Source of the DNA: JAWPMV01 sp038527215
GTDB taxonomy: Bacteria; Bacteroidota; Bacteroidia; J057
Reading direction: 5' to 3'
NCBI GenBank assembly: GCA_038527215.1
Contig: JBCBGC010000019.1
Location: 1-64,000, forward strand
Length of the DNA stretch: 64,000 nt
Shown: piece by piece, positions 7,515 to 16,395 of the stretch
Numbering within the stretch: position 1 is the stretch's first letter
Layout: each line of letters begins with the position of its first letter
Notes under the pieces: generated by a model
Databases searched by the model: none
Seen by the model: the letters and a program-made list of their open reading frames with translations, nothing else
Told to the model about the DNA's origin: nothing
Position numbers and translations under genes: made by a program

Positions 7515-8552
7515 ATGAAAAAGCCGATTCTCATATTGAAGATAGGGACTGCCTCCATCTCCAGGGCGGATGGCAGCCTCGATGAGCCTGTCTTGGTCGA
7601 AATGGCCCGGCAGGTGGCGCAGTTGCATCGCCGCTACCGCATCGTGATGGTTTCTTCGGGAGCAGTTGGGGCGGGCAAAAGGCTTATGAAGCACTATCAG
7701 GGGCAAGTCAAAGAAAGAAAGGCCGCCGCTGCGATTGGCAATCCGCTCTTGATCAATAAGTACCAGCAGTTCTTTGCTCCTTACGGGATCACCATTGCCC
7801 AAAGCCTGTGTGAACGCAGACATTTTTCCGAAAGATTCCAATTTCTCCAGCTCAGAGAAACCTTTGATACGCTGTGGGAGCACGAGGTCATTCCGATTGC
7901 CAACGAAAATGACGTAGTCAGCAGCCTGGAAATTCGCTTTTCAGACAATGATGAACTAGCCACCCTAATGGCCATTGGCTTTGGCGCAGAAAAGCTGCTG
8001 CTGGGCACTTCGGTTCCCGGAGTATTGGATGCGCAGGGAAGGGTGGTGTCCAGGATTGAGCAATTTGATGAGCAGGTGATGGGATTGGCACAAAAGAAAA
8101 AAAGCGATGCTGGATTAGGGGGTATGATCTCTAAGCTGACTTTCGCCAGACTAGCTACCCGCATGGGGATCAAAGTGGTGATCTTCGGTTTGGAGCAGGC
8201 GGGCAGCATTCTGGAAGCAGAAGCGGAACAAACCGGGACTATATGCCTGCCGCAGAAAAGCACCCTTTCGGCGCGTAATAAATGGCTCGCCAGTAGCAGT
8301 CTGGTGTCTGGACGAATTGTGATAGACGAAGGGGCTTATCAAGCCCTCGGTCAGCGCAAAAGTTTGCTGGCCGTAGGATTGCTGGAGTTAGTCCGGCCCT
8401 TTGAAAAGGGAGAAGTATTTGAATTAGTGCGGGTAGGGGAGGAGGCACCTTTTGCCCTGGCCCGCGCCAAAGTTTCGGCTACCTATCTTGCCTCACATCC
8501 GAAAACCAAAGGGCTGGAAATTGCCCACGCTGATGATATTGTATTTGTCTAA
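7515..8552 (+). CDS. proB: Glutamate 5-kinase
   Basis: This 345-residue enzyme phosphorylates glutamate to gamma-glutamyl phosphate, the first step of proline synthesis. The N-terminal amino-acid-kinase domain has KIGTASISR, SSGAVGAGK, the ANENDVVS segment and DAGLGGMISK; the C-terminal part from about residue 260 resembles a PUA domain. Length is slightly shorter than the 367 residues of the E. coli protein. I chose ATG 7515 because an ideal promoter lies immediately upstream; a start at 7470 would add 15 unrelated residues. It is followed after 9 bases by proA, so the two form an operon. The family keeps the enzyme in the cytoplasm, with proline feedback. Confidence 0.95.
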   Translation: MKKPILILKIGTASISRADGSLDEPVLVEMARQVAQLHRRYRIVMVSSGAVGAGKRLMKHYQGQVKERKAAAAIGNPLLINKYQQFFAPYGITIAQSLCERRHFSERFQFLQLRETFDTLWEHEVIPIANENDVVSSLEIRFSDNDELATLMAIGFGAEKLLLGTSVPGVLDAQGRVVSRIEQFDEQVMGLAQKKKSDAGLGGMISKLTFARLATRMGIKVVIFGLEQAGSILEAEAEQTGTICLPQKSTLSARNKWLASSSLVSGRIVIDEGAYQALGQRKSLLAVGLLELVRPFEKGEVFELVRVGEEAPFALARAKVSATYLASHPKTKGLEIAHADDIVFV

Positions 8553-8561
8553 CGCGCTCCT

Positions 8562-9818
8562 ATGATGGGAACCCAAACGATAGAACCGCAATTACACGCC
8601 GCTCGTGAAGCCTCATTTACCTTGGTGAGTCAGGGGAATGAAACCCGAAAAGCATTGTTGTTTTCACTCGAAGGCTTGCTCAAAGCCCACGCTTCGCAGA
8701 TTGCGGAGGAAAATCAAAAGGACCTGGCCCGGATGGCCCCAGATCATCCGATGCGGGACCGACTCACTTTAGATCAGGCACGCATTGAAGCCCTGGCGGC
8801 TAGCGTAGGAGACGTGGCTCGACTTCCAGATCCCAGTGGACAGGTCCTGATGGAAGGGACGCTGGAAAATGGGCTCAACATTCAAAAAGTCAGCGCACCG
8901 CTGGGCGTAGTGGGCGTGATTTACGAGGCCCGGCCCAATGTGACCATTGATGTAGCGGCCCTCTGTCTCCGATCTGGCAATGCCGCGGTGCTGCGTGGTG
9001 GCTCAGATGCAGATTTTACCAATCGTATCCTGGTTTCCCTGATTCATAAAGCCCTGGAAGAAAATAAGCTTCCAGCTGATTTGGTCCAGCTGCTGCCGAC
9101 GGACCGGGTGTTCGTCAAGGAAATGCTCACCGCTGACCGCTACCTGGACATCATTATTCCCCGGGGCTCTGCCGGGCTGATTCAATTTGTTCGGGAGCAT
9201 GCAACGGTGCCAACCATCGAGACCGGTGCGGGGGTTTGCCATACTTATGTGCACAGCTCTGCCGATCTGGACCAGGCCGCGGCCATTGCTGTCAACGCCA
9301 AGACTTCCCGCCCTTCAGTCTGCAACGCCCTGGACACCCTGGTCGTGGACGCTGCTATAGCGGAAACTTTTCTTCCGAAGATTCTGCCAGGGATGGCGGC
9401 CTATGAAGTAGAAATCCGCGCGGATGAGGCGGCCTATTCGCATATCGAGAAGGCAGGCTATGCTTTTTTGAAAAAAGCCACAGAGGATGACTTCGGCCAG
9501 GAATTTTTGTCTTATAAGTGTTCGGTAAAAGTGGTTCAAGGCTACCAGGAAGCGCTGACTCATATCCGGCGCTATTCCTCCAGGCACTCAGAGGCAATTG
9601 TAGCTGAGGATGAAAAAATCAGCGAACGCTTCCTGCAGGAAATAGATGCCGCAGCGGTTTATGCCAATGCTTCTACCCGCTTCACAGATGGGGGCGTGTT
9701 TGGATTAGGCGCGGAAATCGGCATCTCAACCCAGAAACTCCATGCCCGTGGGCCTTTTGCCCTGGAAAAGCTGGTTACGGAGAAATGGGTGCTAAGAGGA
9801 GCAGGACAGATTCGCTAG
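8562..9818 (+). CDS. proA: Glutamate-5-semialdehyde dehydrogenase
   Basis: This 418-residue NADPH-dependent enzyme reduces gamma-glutamyl phosphate to glutamate semialdehyde in proline synthesis. It is recognised from the segments YEARPNVTIDVAALCL, IIPRGSAGLIQFVREHATVP and IETGAGVCHTYV, and the nucleophilic Cys in SRPSVCNALDTLV. The C-terminal part has TDGGVFGLGAEIGISTQKLHARGP, quoted here in part only to mark the domain end. Length equals the E. coli enzyme within one residue. Two adjacent ATGs (8562 and 8565) are possible starts. It is the second gene of the proBA operon, 9 bases after proB. Confidence 0.95.
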   Translation: MMGTQTIEPQLHAAREASFTLVSQGNETRKALLFSLEGLLKAHASQIAEENQKDLARMAPDHPMRDRLTLDQARIEALAASVGDVARLPDPSGQVLMEGTLENGLNIQKVSAPLGVVGVIYEARPNVTIDVAALCLRSGNAAVLRGGSDADFTNRILVSLIHKALEENKLPADLVQLLPTDRVFVKEMLTADRYLDIIIPRGSAGLIQFVREHATVPTIETGAGVCHTYVHSSADLDQAAAIAVNAKTSRPSVCNALDTLVVDAAIAETFLPKILPGMAAYEVEIRADEAAYSHIEKAGYAFLKKATEDDFGQEFLSYKCSVKVVQGYQEALTHIRRYSSRHSEAIVAEDEKISERFLQEIDAAAVYANASTRFTDGGVFGLGAEIGISTQKLHARGPFALEKLVTEKWVLRGAGQIR

Positions 9819-9887
9819 GGCTTGCCCCGTTTTGCCAACAATCATTAACTTCACGCCAACTCAACATCAACTAAGCACTCAATTAGC

Positions 9888-10823
9888 ATGGCAGGTTCAG
9901 CAAAAGGTCCCATCTACGCAGCCATGGCGGCTAACACCGGCATCGCCATTTCCAAATTTGTCGCCGCTTATTTCAGCGGTAGTTCTGCCATGTTATCCGA
10001 AGGCATTCACTCCCTGGTCGATACCGGTAACGGAGGCTTGCTGCTTTTTGGTCTCAAGCAAAGTAAAAAAGAAGCAGATGCTGACCATCCGCTGGGCCAT
10101 GGCATGGAGCTTTACTTTTGGTCCCTGGTCGTAGCGGTATTGATTTTTGCCATCGGGGCAGGCATGTCCTTCTGGGAAGGCGTTTCCCACCTACGTCATC
10201 CGGAACCGCTGGGAGATCCCTTTTGGTCTTACATTGTGCTCGCCCTGGCCATCGTATTTGAAGGGGCTGCGTTGGTGTTCGCCTTGAAGGCGTTTAACAA
10301 AACCCGCCGAGGAAAAGGCTTTTGGGAAGATATCCTGAAGTCCAAAGACCCTTCTTCCTTTGCCGTGATCTTTGAAGATGCGGCAGCCCTCTTAGGCCTG
10401 TTGATCGCCCTGGCAGGGGTATTTTTGGCCCAGGTAACGGGAGATCCTATGTGGGACGGTATTGCCGCGATTTCTATTGGGGCTATCCTTTCCTTTAGTG
10501 CCTGGATTCTGGCTTCTGAGTCCAAAGCCCTGCTGATTGGCGAAAGTGCTTACCCAGAGGTGCGCGAAAGTATTCACCAAATGGTGCTGGCCGATGAAGG
10601 CATCGAAAACGCCAATCCTCCGATCACCATGCACTTTGGTCCCCATGACCTCTTCCTGGCCCTGGATGTAGAATTCAAGGATGAACTCACTGCAGATCAA
10701 ATCGAAGCTTCCGTAGCACGGGTAGAAAAAAGTATCCGCGCGGAGCACCCCATCGTCAAGCGAATCTTCATTGAAGCCAAGGCCTTGTCCAAGCAGGCGG
10801 AAGAAAAAGCCCCTGAGCAGTAG
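9888..10823 (+). CDS. Cation diffusion facilitator transporter
   Basis: This 311-residue inner-membrane protein has about six predicted helices followed by a cytoplasmic C-terminal domain. The CDF metal motif is visible as SEGIHSLVD (His and Asp four apart) and a second site in DHPLGHG. Such proteins export Zn(II), Fe(II), Mn(II) or Co(II) using the proton gradient; the sequence alone does not fix the metal. A weak promoter candidate (TTG at 9822, then TAACTTCA at 9846, two mismatches) sits between proA and this gene, so it may be transcribed separately from proBA. The start ATG 9888 is preceded by AATTAGC. Confidence 0.88.
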   Translation: MAGSAKGPIYAAMAANTGIAISKFVAAYFSGSSAMLSEGIHSLVDTGNGGLLLFGLKQSKKEADADHPLGHGMELYFWSLVVAVLIFAIGAGMSFWEGVSHLRHPEPLGDPFWSYIVLALAIVFEGAALVFALKAFNKTRRGKGFWEDILKSKDPSSFAVIFEDAAALLGLLIALAGVFLAQVTGDPMWDGIAAISIGAILSFSAWILASESKALLIGESAYPEVRESIHQMVLADEGIENANPPITMHFGPHDLFLALDVEFKDELTADQIEASVARVEKSIRAEHPIVKRIFIEAKALSKQAEEKAPEQ

Positions 10824-10869
10824 GCATCAAATTGGGGGTTTTTTCGTATCTTAAAGGGTAACCCAAGGT

Positions 10870-11142
10870 ATGATGAGTAAAGAATTACTGGCTGGGCTGG
10901 AAAACGTGAAAGGGATTACTAACCTTGCTGAATTATCCGTGTTAATGGAAGCGCTGGTGATTCGTCTCAGGGAGTTAAGCCCTGATGGACACGCATTCCC
11001 GCCCATTACTGAGGTAGAAGAGCAACTGCTAGGGGAAAAGCTCCAGGCTAGGCTTACGGCTTATCAAAAGGGAGAAGAAAGTTTCATTTCTCAGGAAGAA
11101 TTCATCCAACGAATAAAAAAGCGAATCAATCCCTCTGAGTGA
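10870..11142 (+). CDS. Putative antitoxin of a type II TA pair
   Basis: This 90-residue, helix-rich acidic protein ends in FISQEEFIQRIKKRI, which resembles the helical toxin-binding tail of ParD-like and addiction-module antitoxins. Its stop overlaps the next start as GTGA (11139-11142), implying translational coupling with a RelE/ParE-like protein. The antitoxin-first order with overlap is the standard arrangement of type II pairs. No classical ribbon-helix-helix or HTH domain is obvious at the N-terminus, so its DNA binding is uncertain. The gene follows the CDF gene by 46 bases, and could be an ordinary small protein instead. Confidence 0.6.
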   Translation: MMSKELLAGLENVKGITNLAELSVLMEALVIRLRELSPDGHAFPPITEVEEQLLGEKLQARLTAYQKGEESFISQEEFIQRIKKRINPSE

Positions 11143-11513
11143 GTTTTGCATTTCAACTCCTCGATTCTCCAGATCTTGAATTAGATGTCGAAAGCATTTT
11201 TACCTTCCTTTCTTCCCTGAACACTAACTTAGGGAGCGACTTCCTCGTTGCCCTGGAGGACACCCTTAAACGTATGGAAGCCCGGTATCAACGAGACATA
11301 CCGGGTATTCCCCAGGCAACTATCGGCCCTTTTTTTCGAGAAGAAATCAAGGCCGACAAGGCGAGCCCTGTTTCCTTCAGAAATTTCAGGAAATACTATG
11401 TCTGGTATATCATTGATCGGGAGCTAAAAGTGGTCCGCGTCCTGGCGATTGACCACTCTGCCAAAGATCCTCTCCGACTGGAAAAAATGCTCAACCAGCG
11501 ATTGGGGAAATAG
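11139..11513 (+). CDS. Putative RelE/ParE-family toxin
   Basis: This 124-residue basic protein starts with GTG at 11139, overlapping the stop of the putative antitoxin. The C-terminal half has the RelE/ParE-like beta pattern with FRKYYVWYIID, VVRVLAIDH and SAKDP, similar to the family ending of a hydrophobic strand, His, then Arg-Asp-Pro. Characterised relatives are mRNA interferases or gyrase poisons. The N-terminal helices look plausible, but an insertion of about 20 residues in the middle makes the family call uncertain. It ends 2 bases before the convergent dehydrogenase gene. Function is inferred from fold-like motifs and gene order only. Confidence 0.55.
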   Translation: MSFAFQLLDSPDLELDVESIFTFLSSLNTNLGSDFLVALEDTLKRMEARYQRDIPGIPQATIGPFFREEIKADKASPVSFRNFRKYYVWYIIDRELKVVRVLAIDHSAKDPLRLEKMLNQRLGK

Positions 11514-11515
11514 GT

Positions 11516-14470
11516 CTACCGCTTCACAGCCTGCCATAAAATCTCCACAGGGTGTAGCGCCTTCCGCTGGGCCCCGTCCGCAATTTGATGCCGACAGGAA
11601 GTCCCGGGAGCTGCAATCAAGACGTCTTGCGCTGCTGCCCGTACCTTGGGGAAGAGCACCAACTCGCCCACCTGCATGGATACCTCATAGTGTTCAGCTT
11701 CGTAGCCGAACGATCCCGCCATGCCACAGCAACCGGAAGGAATGATTTCCACGCTATAGTTGGTGGGGAGGCTCAGGATGTCCTGGGTAGGATTGACGGA
11801 GGAAAGCGCCTTTTGATGACAGTGCCCGTGCAGCAAAATGTGCTGTTCGGCATCTGCGAACTGCTCAGGAGAAATATTTCCTTTGGCCATTTCCCTAGCC
11901 AGAAACTCATCCACCATGAGGGCTTGCTGCCCCAGTTGGGTCGCTTTTTCCTGCATTTCCGGCGCGACTAACTTCGGATATTCATCACGGAAACTGAGGA
12001 TGGCCGAAGGTTCCAGCCCTACCAAAGGCGTCTCTTCGCTAATGAGCGGGTGAAAGATGGCGACATTCTCTTTGGCGTATTTCTGAGCGAGATTCAAAAG
12101 CCCTTTGGACATAGCCGCCCGCCCGCTTTCAGGGTGCTTGACCACATTGACCTGATAGCCCAGATGGGCCAGCAATTCAATGGCCGTTTTGCCGATTTCC
12201 GTATCGTTGTACTCCGTGAACTCATCTACAAAGAAGTAGAGCACCCCTTTCCGACGATCTGTGGGGACCAGCAGCCTGCCTTTTTGTTTTTTATACCAGG
12301 TTGAAAGAGTTTGCTTAGACAAAGCCGGGAGGCTTCTTTGCGGAGCCACCTTGAGGATTTTTTTCATCAAACCGCTACTCAGCTTGCCTTGCAGAAAAAA
12401 GTTGGTTAGGCCAGGGAAGTTAGCGCCCAGGCCATTGAGCTTCGCGATGTGGGCGAATGCTTTGGACCGCAAAGGTATCCCATGCTTTTTGTGGTACTGG
12501 TGAAGAAACTCGGCTTTGAGGGTCGCTACGTTCACATTAGAAGGGCACTCAGACGCACAGCCTTTACAAGCCAGGCAGAGGTCCATCACTTCGTAGATTT
12601 CCTCATGCGCGAAAGGATTCTCCTCTTCCGAACGGGTGAGGATTTCCCGGAGGATATTGGCGCGGGCCCTGGTGGTGTCTTTCTCCGAACGAGTCGCCAT
12701 ATAGCTAGGACACATGGTCCCGCCAGAAAGATGGGTTTTTCGACAGTCTCCGGAGCCGTTGCATTTTTCTGCGGCCCTGAGAATCCCGTCCGTGGCACTA
12801 AAATCAAAGACTGTATCAAACTGCTTGGTAGGTTGATCTGCCTCGTAGCGAAGGGACTCGTTCATGGGCGGGGCGTCTACGATTTTGCCTGGATTAAAGA
12901 TATTCTGAGGGTCCCAGGTATGCTTGACGCGTTTGATCAGCTCGTAGTTTTTCTCCCCAATCATGATGGGAATAAACTCCGCTCTTACCCGGCCATCGCC
13001 GTGCTCTCCGCTTAGAGAGCCATCGTATTTTTTGACCAGTCGGGCCGTATCATGTCCGATGTCCCAAAAGAGCTGCCGGTCTTTGGCTTTTTTCAGATCA
13101 AGGATGGGGCGAAGGTGGATTTCTCCCGCTCCCGCATGGGCATAGTACACAGACCGCTGACCGTATTTGTCCATGATCCCGCTGATCTCGTCAATGTAGT
13201 CCGGCAGGTCCTCAATGGTTACGGCGGTATCTTCAATGACCGCCACTGCTTTGGCGTCGCCGGGAATATTGGCGAGTAGACCGAGGCCGGCTTTGCGCAA
13301 AGCCCAGGCTTTTTTGATATCGCCCCCAAAGACGCGGGGGAAATGGTATCCGTATCCTGCCTCCTTAAAGGCTGTTTCAATTTCGTCCAACTTGGCCTGT
13401 ACTTCCGCTTCGCTATCGCCTCCCACTTCTATCATCAACACCGCCTCCGGATCGCCTTGCAGGAAGAAGCGATACTTCTGATACATCAGGTTGCCCTTGG
13501 TACAGTCCATGACAATCTTGTCCATAAGTTCCACCGCTCTGGGCTGGAAAGACATGGCGATCTGTACCGCTTCCAGGGATTCCCGAATGGTTTCGTGATG
13601 CGGGCACATTAGCCCGATATAAGTAGGTGGGACCGGGTCCACGTGGATTTTGATACTTTTGGTAAAAGCCAGGGTCCCTTCTGAGCCAGTGAGGAGCTTA
13701 CAAAAGTTGAAGGTGTCTCCTGCTTCGGTAAAAATTTCGCTCTCTAGCAGTACGTCTACGGCGTAGCCTGTATTTCGGCGGTGAATACTGGGTTTGGGGA
13801 ACTGAGTCCGGATTTCCTCGGCTTGTGCAGGCTGACTGAGTTCGTCCCGGATTTGTCGGTAGACCTGGCCTTCGAGAGAATCCAATTGGCATTTCGCCCT
13901 GAATTCTTCCTGGGTGAGTGGCCCAAACAGGACCTCGGAGCCGTCACTAAGAATGACTTCCAACTCCAATACATGGTCCCGGGTAGTGCCATAAATGATG
14001 GAACGGGTCCCACAGGAATTATTGCCTACCATGCCGCCGATCATGGCCCGGTTGGCGGTGGAGGTCTCTGGTCCAAAGAAAAGTCCGTACTCCCGCAGCA
14101 CATGATTCAAGTCATCTCTGACCACTGCGGGTTCCACTTTCACCCAGCTTTCTGCTGCATTGATTTCCAGAATTTCCGTCATATAACGGGAGCAGTCCAC
14201 TACGATGCCATTTCCTACACATTGTCCGGCTAAAGAGGTGCCGGCAGTGCGCGGAATAAGGGAACTGCCTTCTTGTCGGGCAAAATGGATCAGCTGAGTA
14301 ATATCTTCTGCATGCTTGGGCATGGCTACCGCCAGGGGCATCTCCCGATAAACGGAGGCATCCGTAGCATAGAGGATGCGCATGGCCTGATCAGTGTAAA
14401 GGTCTCCATCAAGGGAAGCGGCAAGAATGCGTAGCTTGGCTTGTATGTCCATAAAGGTAAAGTCCGTCAT
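11516..14470 (-). CDS. FAD/Fe-S 2-hydroxyacid dehydrogenase (YdiJ/GlcD type)
   Basis: This 984-residue protein fuses an FAD-binding PCMH domain (about residues 40-230), an FAD-oxidase C-terminal domain, and an Fe-S module with CNGSGDCRKT and CLACKGCASECPSNVNV, followed by a cysteine-rich domain with HGHCHQKAL and SGCCGMAGSFGYE. This order matches E. coli YdiJ, a D-2-hydroxyglutarate dehydrogenase, and its size (1018 residues) is close. It should oxidise a D-2-hydroxy acid such as D-2-hydroxyglutarate or D-lactate and pass electrons to quinone at the membrane. Two ATGs are in frame (14470 and 14452); I give the first. The gene stands alone, converging on the TA-like pair. Confidence 0.9.
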   Translation of the reverse strand: MTDFTFMDIQAKLRILAASLDGDLYTDQAMRILYATDASVYREMPLAVAMPKHAEDITQLIHFARQEGSSLIPRTAGTSLAGQCVGNGIVVDCSRYMTEILEINAAESWVKVEPAVVRDDLNHVLREYGLFFGPETSTANRAMIGGMVGNNSCGTRSIIYGTTRDHVLELEVILSDGSEVLFGPLTQEEFRAKCQLDSLEGQVYRQIRDELSQPAQAEEIRTQFPKPSIHRRNTGYAVDVLLESEIFTEAGDTFNFCKLLTGSEGTLAFTKSIKIHVDPVPPTYIGLMCPHHETIRESLEAVQIAMSFQPRAVELMDKIVMDCTKGNLMYQKYRFFLQGDPEAVLMIEVGGDSEAEVQAKLDEIETAFKEAGYGYHFPRVFGGDIKKAWALRKAGLGLLANIPGDAKAVAVIEDTAVTIEDLPDYIDEISGIMDKYGQRSVYYAHAGAGEIHLRPILDLKKAKDRQLFWDIGHDTARLVKKYDGSLSGEHGDGRVRAEFIPIMIGEKNYELIKRVKHTWDPQNIFNPGKIVDAPPMNESLRYEADQPTKQFDTVFDFSATDGILRAAEKCNGSGDCRKTHLSGGTMCPSYMATRSEKDTTRARANILREILTRSEEENPFAHEEIYEVMDLCLACKGCASECPSNVNVATLKAEFLHQYHKKHGIPLRSKAFAHIAKLNGLGANFPGLTNFFLQGKLSSGLMKKILKVAPQRSLPALSKQTLSTWYKKQKGRLLVPTDRRKGVLYFFVDEFTEYNDTEIGKTAIELLAHLGYQVNVVKHPESGRAAMSKGLLNLAQKYAKENVAIFHPLISEETPLVGLEPSAILSFRDEYPKLVAPEMQEKATQLGQQALMVDEFLAREMAKGNISPEQFADAEQHILLHGHCHQKALSSVNPTQDILSLPTNYSVEIIPSGCCGMAGSFGYEAEHYEVSMQVGELVLFPKVRAAAQDVLIAAPGTSCRHQIADGAQRKALHPVEILWQAVKR

Positions 14471-14603
14471 TCGGCGTAGCCCGAATTACTATAATAGGGG
14501 GCAATTTTTCTTAATTATCTGCTCAATTCTTTATCAAATGCGCATGCCTGGCTATCTGCAAAATATGTGCGAGAAGCGAAAGGGCAAATATATTAGAAAG
14601 GAT

Positions 14604-14638
14604 AAACCTCCGGCGACCTAAAAGGTTACCGGAGGTTT
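14604..14638 (-). terminator. Hairpin after the DinB gene
   Basis: AAACCTCCGG pairs with CCGGAGGTTT, with an inner ACCT/AGGT extension around a 2-by-2 internal loop. It lies 15 bases past the DinB stop codon on the minus strand. The minus-strand sequence after it is T-rich but has no clean T-run, so terminator activity is probable rather than certain. Confidence 0.5.
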
Positions 14639-14652
14639 GGCGTATTTTTTCC

Positions 14653-15105
14653 CTAATCGCGCAAGTAAAAGATATAATCCGTCGGCGGAGGCGCGATGCC
14701 CTGTTCCCGCAATCTGGCGGCTATCTGCGAGCGATGATGGGTATGATGATTGGCTACATGCGCCAAAATATCCTGAATCACGTTTTCAAAGGCATCCCCT
14801 CGGGAATTCTGATAGGCAATGCTACCCGCTAGTTCTTCAGGGCTTGTGTCCTGAAGGTAGGTCATAACCAACTGGTGGCTGCTCTCCATGGCTTCCCTGA
14901 CCGCAGCCAGGGGGCGCATCTTAAGCGGGGAGGTGGAGAAAGGTCGTCCCTGAATCCGGTCAAGCCAGATGAGCTCTGCATTGACGTTGTGATTGATCCA
15001 GAAGATCATTTTTTCATCCGTAATCCCTTCCTGCTCCAGGGTATCGAGTACCCGGAGGTTGGCCCAGTGGCTAAACCTGAAAAAGCGAATCAGGTGTTCT
15101 TTCAT
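14653..15105 (-). CDS. DinB-family putative metal-dependent protein
   Basis: This 150-residue four-helix-bundle protein has the DinB-family pattern: FSHWAN near the N-terminus, HNVNAELIWLDRI in the middle and NHHTHHRSQI near the C-terminus, supplying the conserved histidines for a metal site. The family is related to bacillithiol/mycothiol S-transferases and is often damage-induced, but many members have unknown reactions. Start and stop overlap: its ATG shares four bases (15102-15105) with the stop of the lipoprotein gene upstream, so the two are translationally coupled. No membrane segment is visible. Confidence 0.85.
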   Translation of the reverse strand: MKEHLIRFFRFSHWANLRVLDTLEQEGITDEKMIFWINHNVNAELIWLDRIQGRPFSTSPLKMRPLAAVREAMESSHQLVMTYLQDTSPEELAGSIAYQNSRGDAFENVIQDILAHVANHHTHHRSQIAARLREQGIAPPPTDYIFYLRD

Positions 15106-16091
15106 GGACGCAGGGCATAGGTTTGAATATAAACCTTATCCTCTAGCATCGCCGGAATCCAGAACTCTCCCGCCGCCTGGTCATAATAAAAATCAGCGGG
15201 TCCAGAGATACGAGCCGCCATAGGATGCTCCCTTGGGGCATTGGTATCGGTGATATCCAGTAACCACATGCTCTGGCTGTTCCAGTCAGTCGTCAGCAGG
15301 AAGGCGCCAATTTTGACCACGCCATCCAGCTGTCCTTCGTGCTTGGTTACATAGCTCACTTTGGGGGTAGTCTGGACAAGGTCAACTTTGAATACTCTTC
15401 CTACTGGACCCGCATAACTCACGACGTAGAGGGCATTTGCTTCGGCATCATAAGTGATCCCGTTAGGAGAGGGAATATTCTCGGTGGTTTCAATCTGTTC
15501 GATTTTTGGTTCTTCGCCCAGGGTCAGCTGATAGATGGCATTTTTATCCGTAGCCGTAACGAAAAGGGTACCGTCAGGCCCCTCGGCGATGTCATTGAGG
15601 AACTCAACGCCCCCTTCGAAAGGGATTTCGGTTACTTTTTCTCCGTTGGTTACGTCGTATCCATAGACCTTGTCGATATCGGTAACATACAAGCGATCTC
15701 CTATAAGGACCATGCCTTTAGGAGCGTGCAGGCCGCTAATGAATTTTCCTTCCAACAGGTTCCCATCGGCATCAAACTTGGCGATATAGCCGTTTTTGTC
15801 CTTTTTGGTAGGCTCAGGGCGCTTAGAACTTTTGCGACCCCCCAGGTTGGATACATAATAGGTTTCGCCATCGGAAGCCACAGACTCTGGGAACTTCAGG
15901 CCTTTTTCAAAGGATACCTGGCGCTGTTCCCGGTAGTTGGTTACGGGGGCAGCGGGCTCAGTAGCAGCGGCTTCTTCGGCAGAGGCGGAACTTTCACTGC
16001 CACCACAACTCGAGACGAGCAGTGAACCACTCATCAGGATCATGGCGAGTAGTGGGGTAGAAATGTTGGTTAATCGGGATTTAGTGAACAT
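15102..16091 (-). CDS. Beta-propeller lipoprotein (SMP-30/gluconolactonase-like)
   Basis: This 329-residue protein has a signal peptide with lipobox LLVSSCGG, then a Ser/Ala/Glu-rich linker (SESSASAEEAAATEP) and a propeller. Repeating blade patterns such as GLHAPKGMVL, DIAEGPDGTLFVTATD and SPNGITYDAEANALYVVS are typical of SMP-30/NHL-like six-bladed propellers. It should be tethered in the periplasm or outer membrane. Catalysis is not shown; some relatives are lactonases, others bind partners. It is the first gene of a two-gene unit with DinB. The 300-base gap upstream has no exact promoter box. SMP-30 identity is an inference from fold. Confidence 0.75.
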   Translation of the reverse strand: MFTKSRLTNISTPLLAMILMSGSLLVSSCGGSESSASAEEAAATEPAAPVTNYREQRQVSFEKGLKFPESVASDGETYYVSNLGGRKSSKRPEPTKKDKNGYIAKFDADGNLLEGKFISGLHAPKGMVLIGDRLYVTDIDKVYGYDVTNGEKVTEIPFEGGVEFLNDIAEGPDGTLFVTATDKNAIYQLTLGEEPKIEQIETTENIPSPNGITYDAEANALYVVSYAGPVGRVFKVDLVQTTPKVSYVTKHEGQLDGVVKIGAFLLTTDWNSQSMWLLDITDTNAPREHPMAARISGPADFYYDQAAGEFWIPAMLEDKVYIQTYALRP

Positions 16092-16340
16092 AGTGGGTTA
16101 AATAAATTCTACAGACAGACCGAGACCGGCTGTTCTGCTTCCAGAGCCCGTAATATACGCAATCTGCCTTATATGGTAGGCATTTGCGCCTGGAACAGCC
16201 CCTTTGTTTCTTTCCTCTGGATGTTTTTCCTAAGGAAGATTATGCCATCAAATCCCGCTGTGTCGCGGACTATGGGAGTCTTAGGCACCAGGCTCTGTTC
16301 AATGTGAGCATGGGCCAATGGGGAATTTCTTTTTCGGATA
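16092..16340. other. Intergenic region without a recognised gene
   Basis: Together with the terminator that follows, this is the 304-base gap between moxR and the propeller lipoprotein gene. It should contain the minus-strand promoter of the lipoprotein. I see no exact TAnnTTTG box on either strand and no RNA gene, and a short reading frame here has no family features. Confidence 0.45.
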
Positions 16341-16373
16341 AAAAAAGCCGGTTCGAATGGATTTCGAACCGGC
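16340..16373 (-). terminator. Intrinsic terminator of the folding-factor/MoxR operon
   Basis: GCCGGTTCGAA (16347-16357) pairs perfectly with TTCGAACCGGC (16363-16373), an 11-base stem with a TGGAT loop. On the minus strand it is followed by seven T residues (A-run at 16340-16346). It lies 22 bases past the moxR stop, a classic rho-independent terminator. Confidence 0.88.
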
Positions 16374-16395
16374 CTGATATATGTGTTAACCTTCG

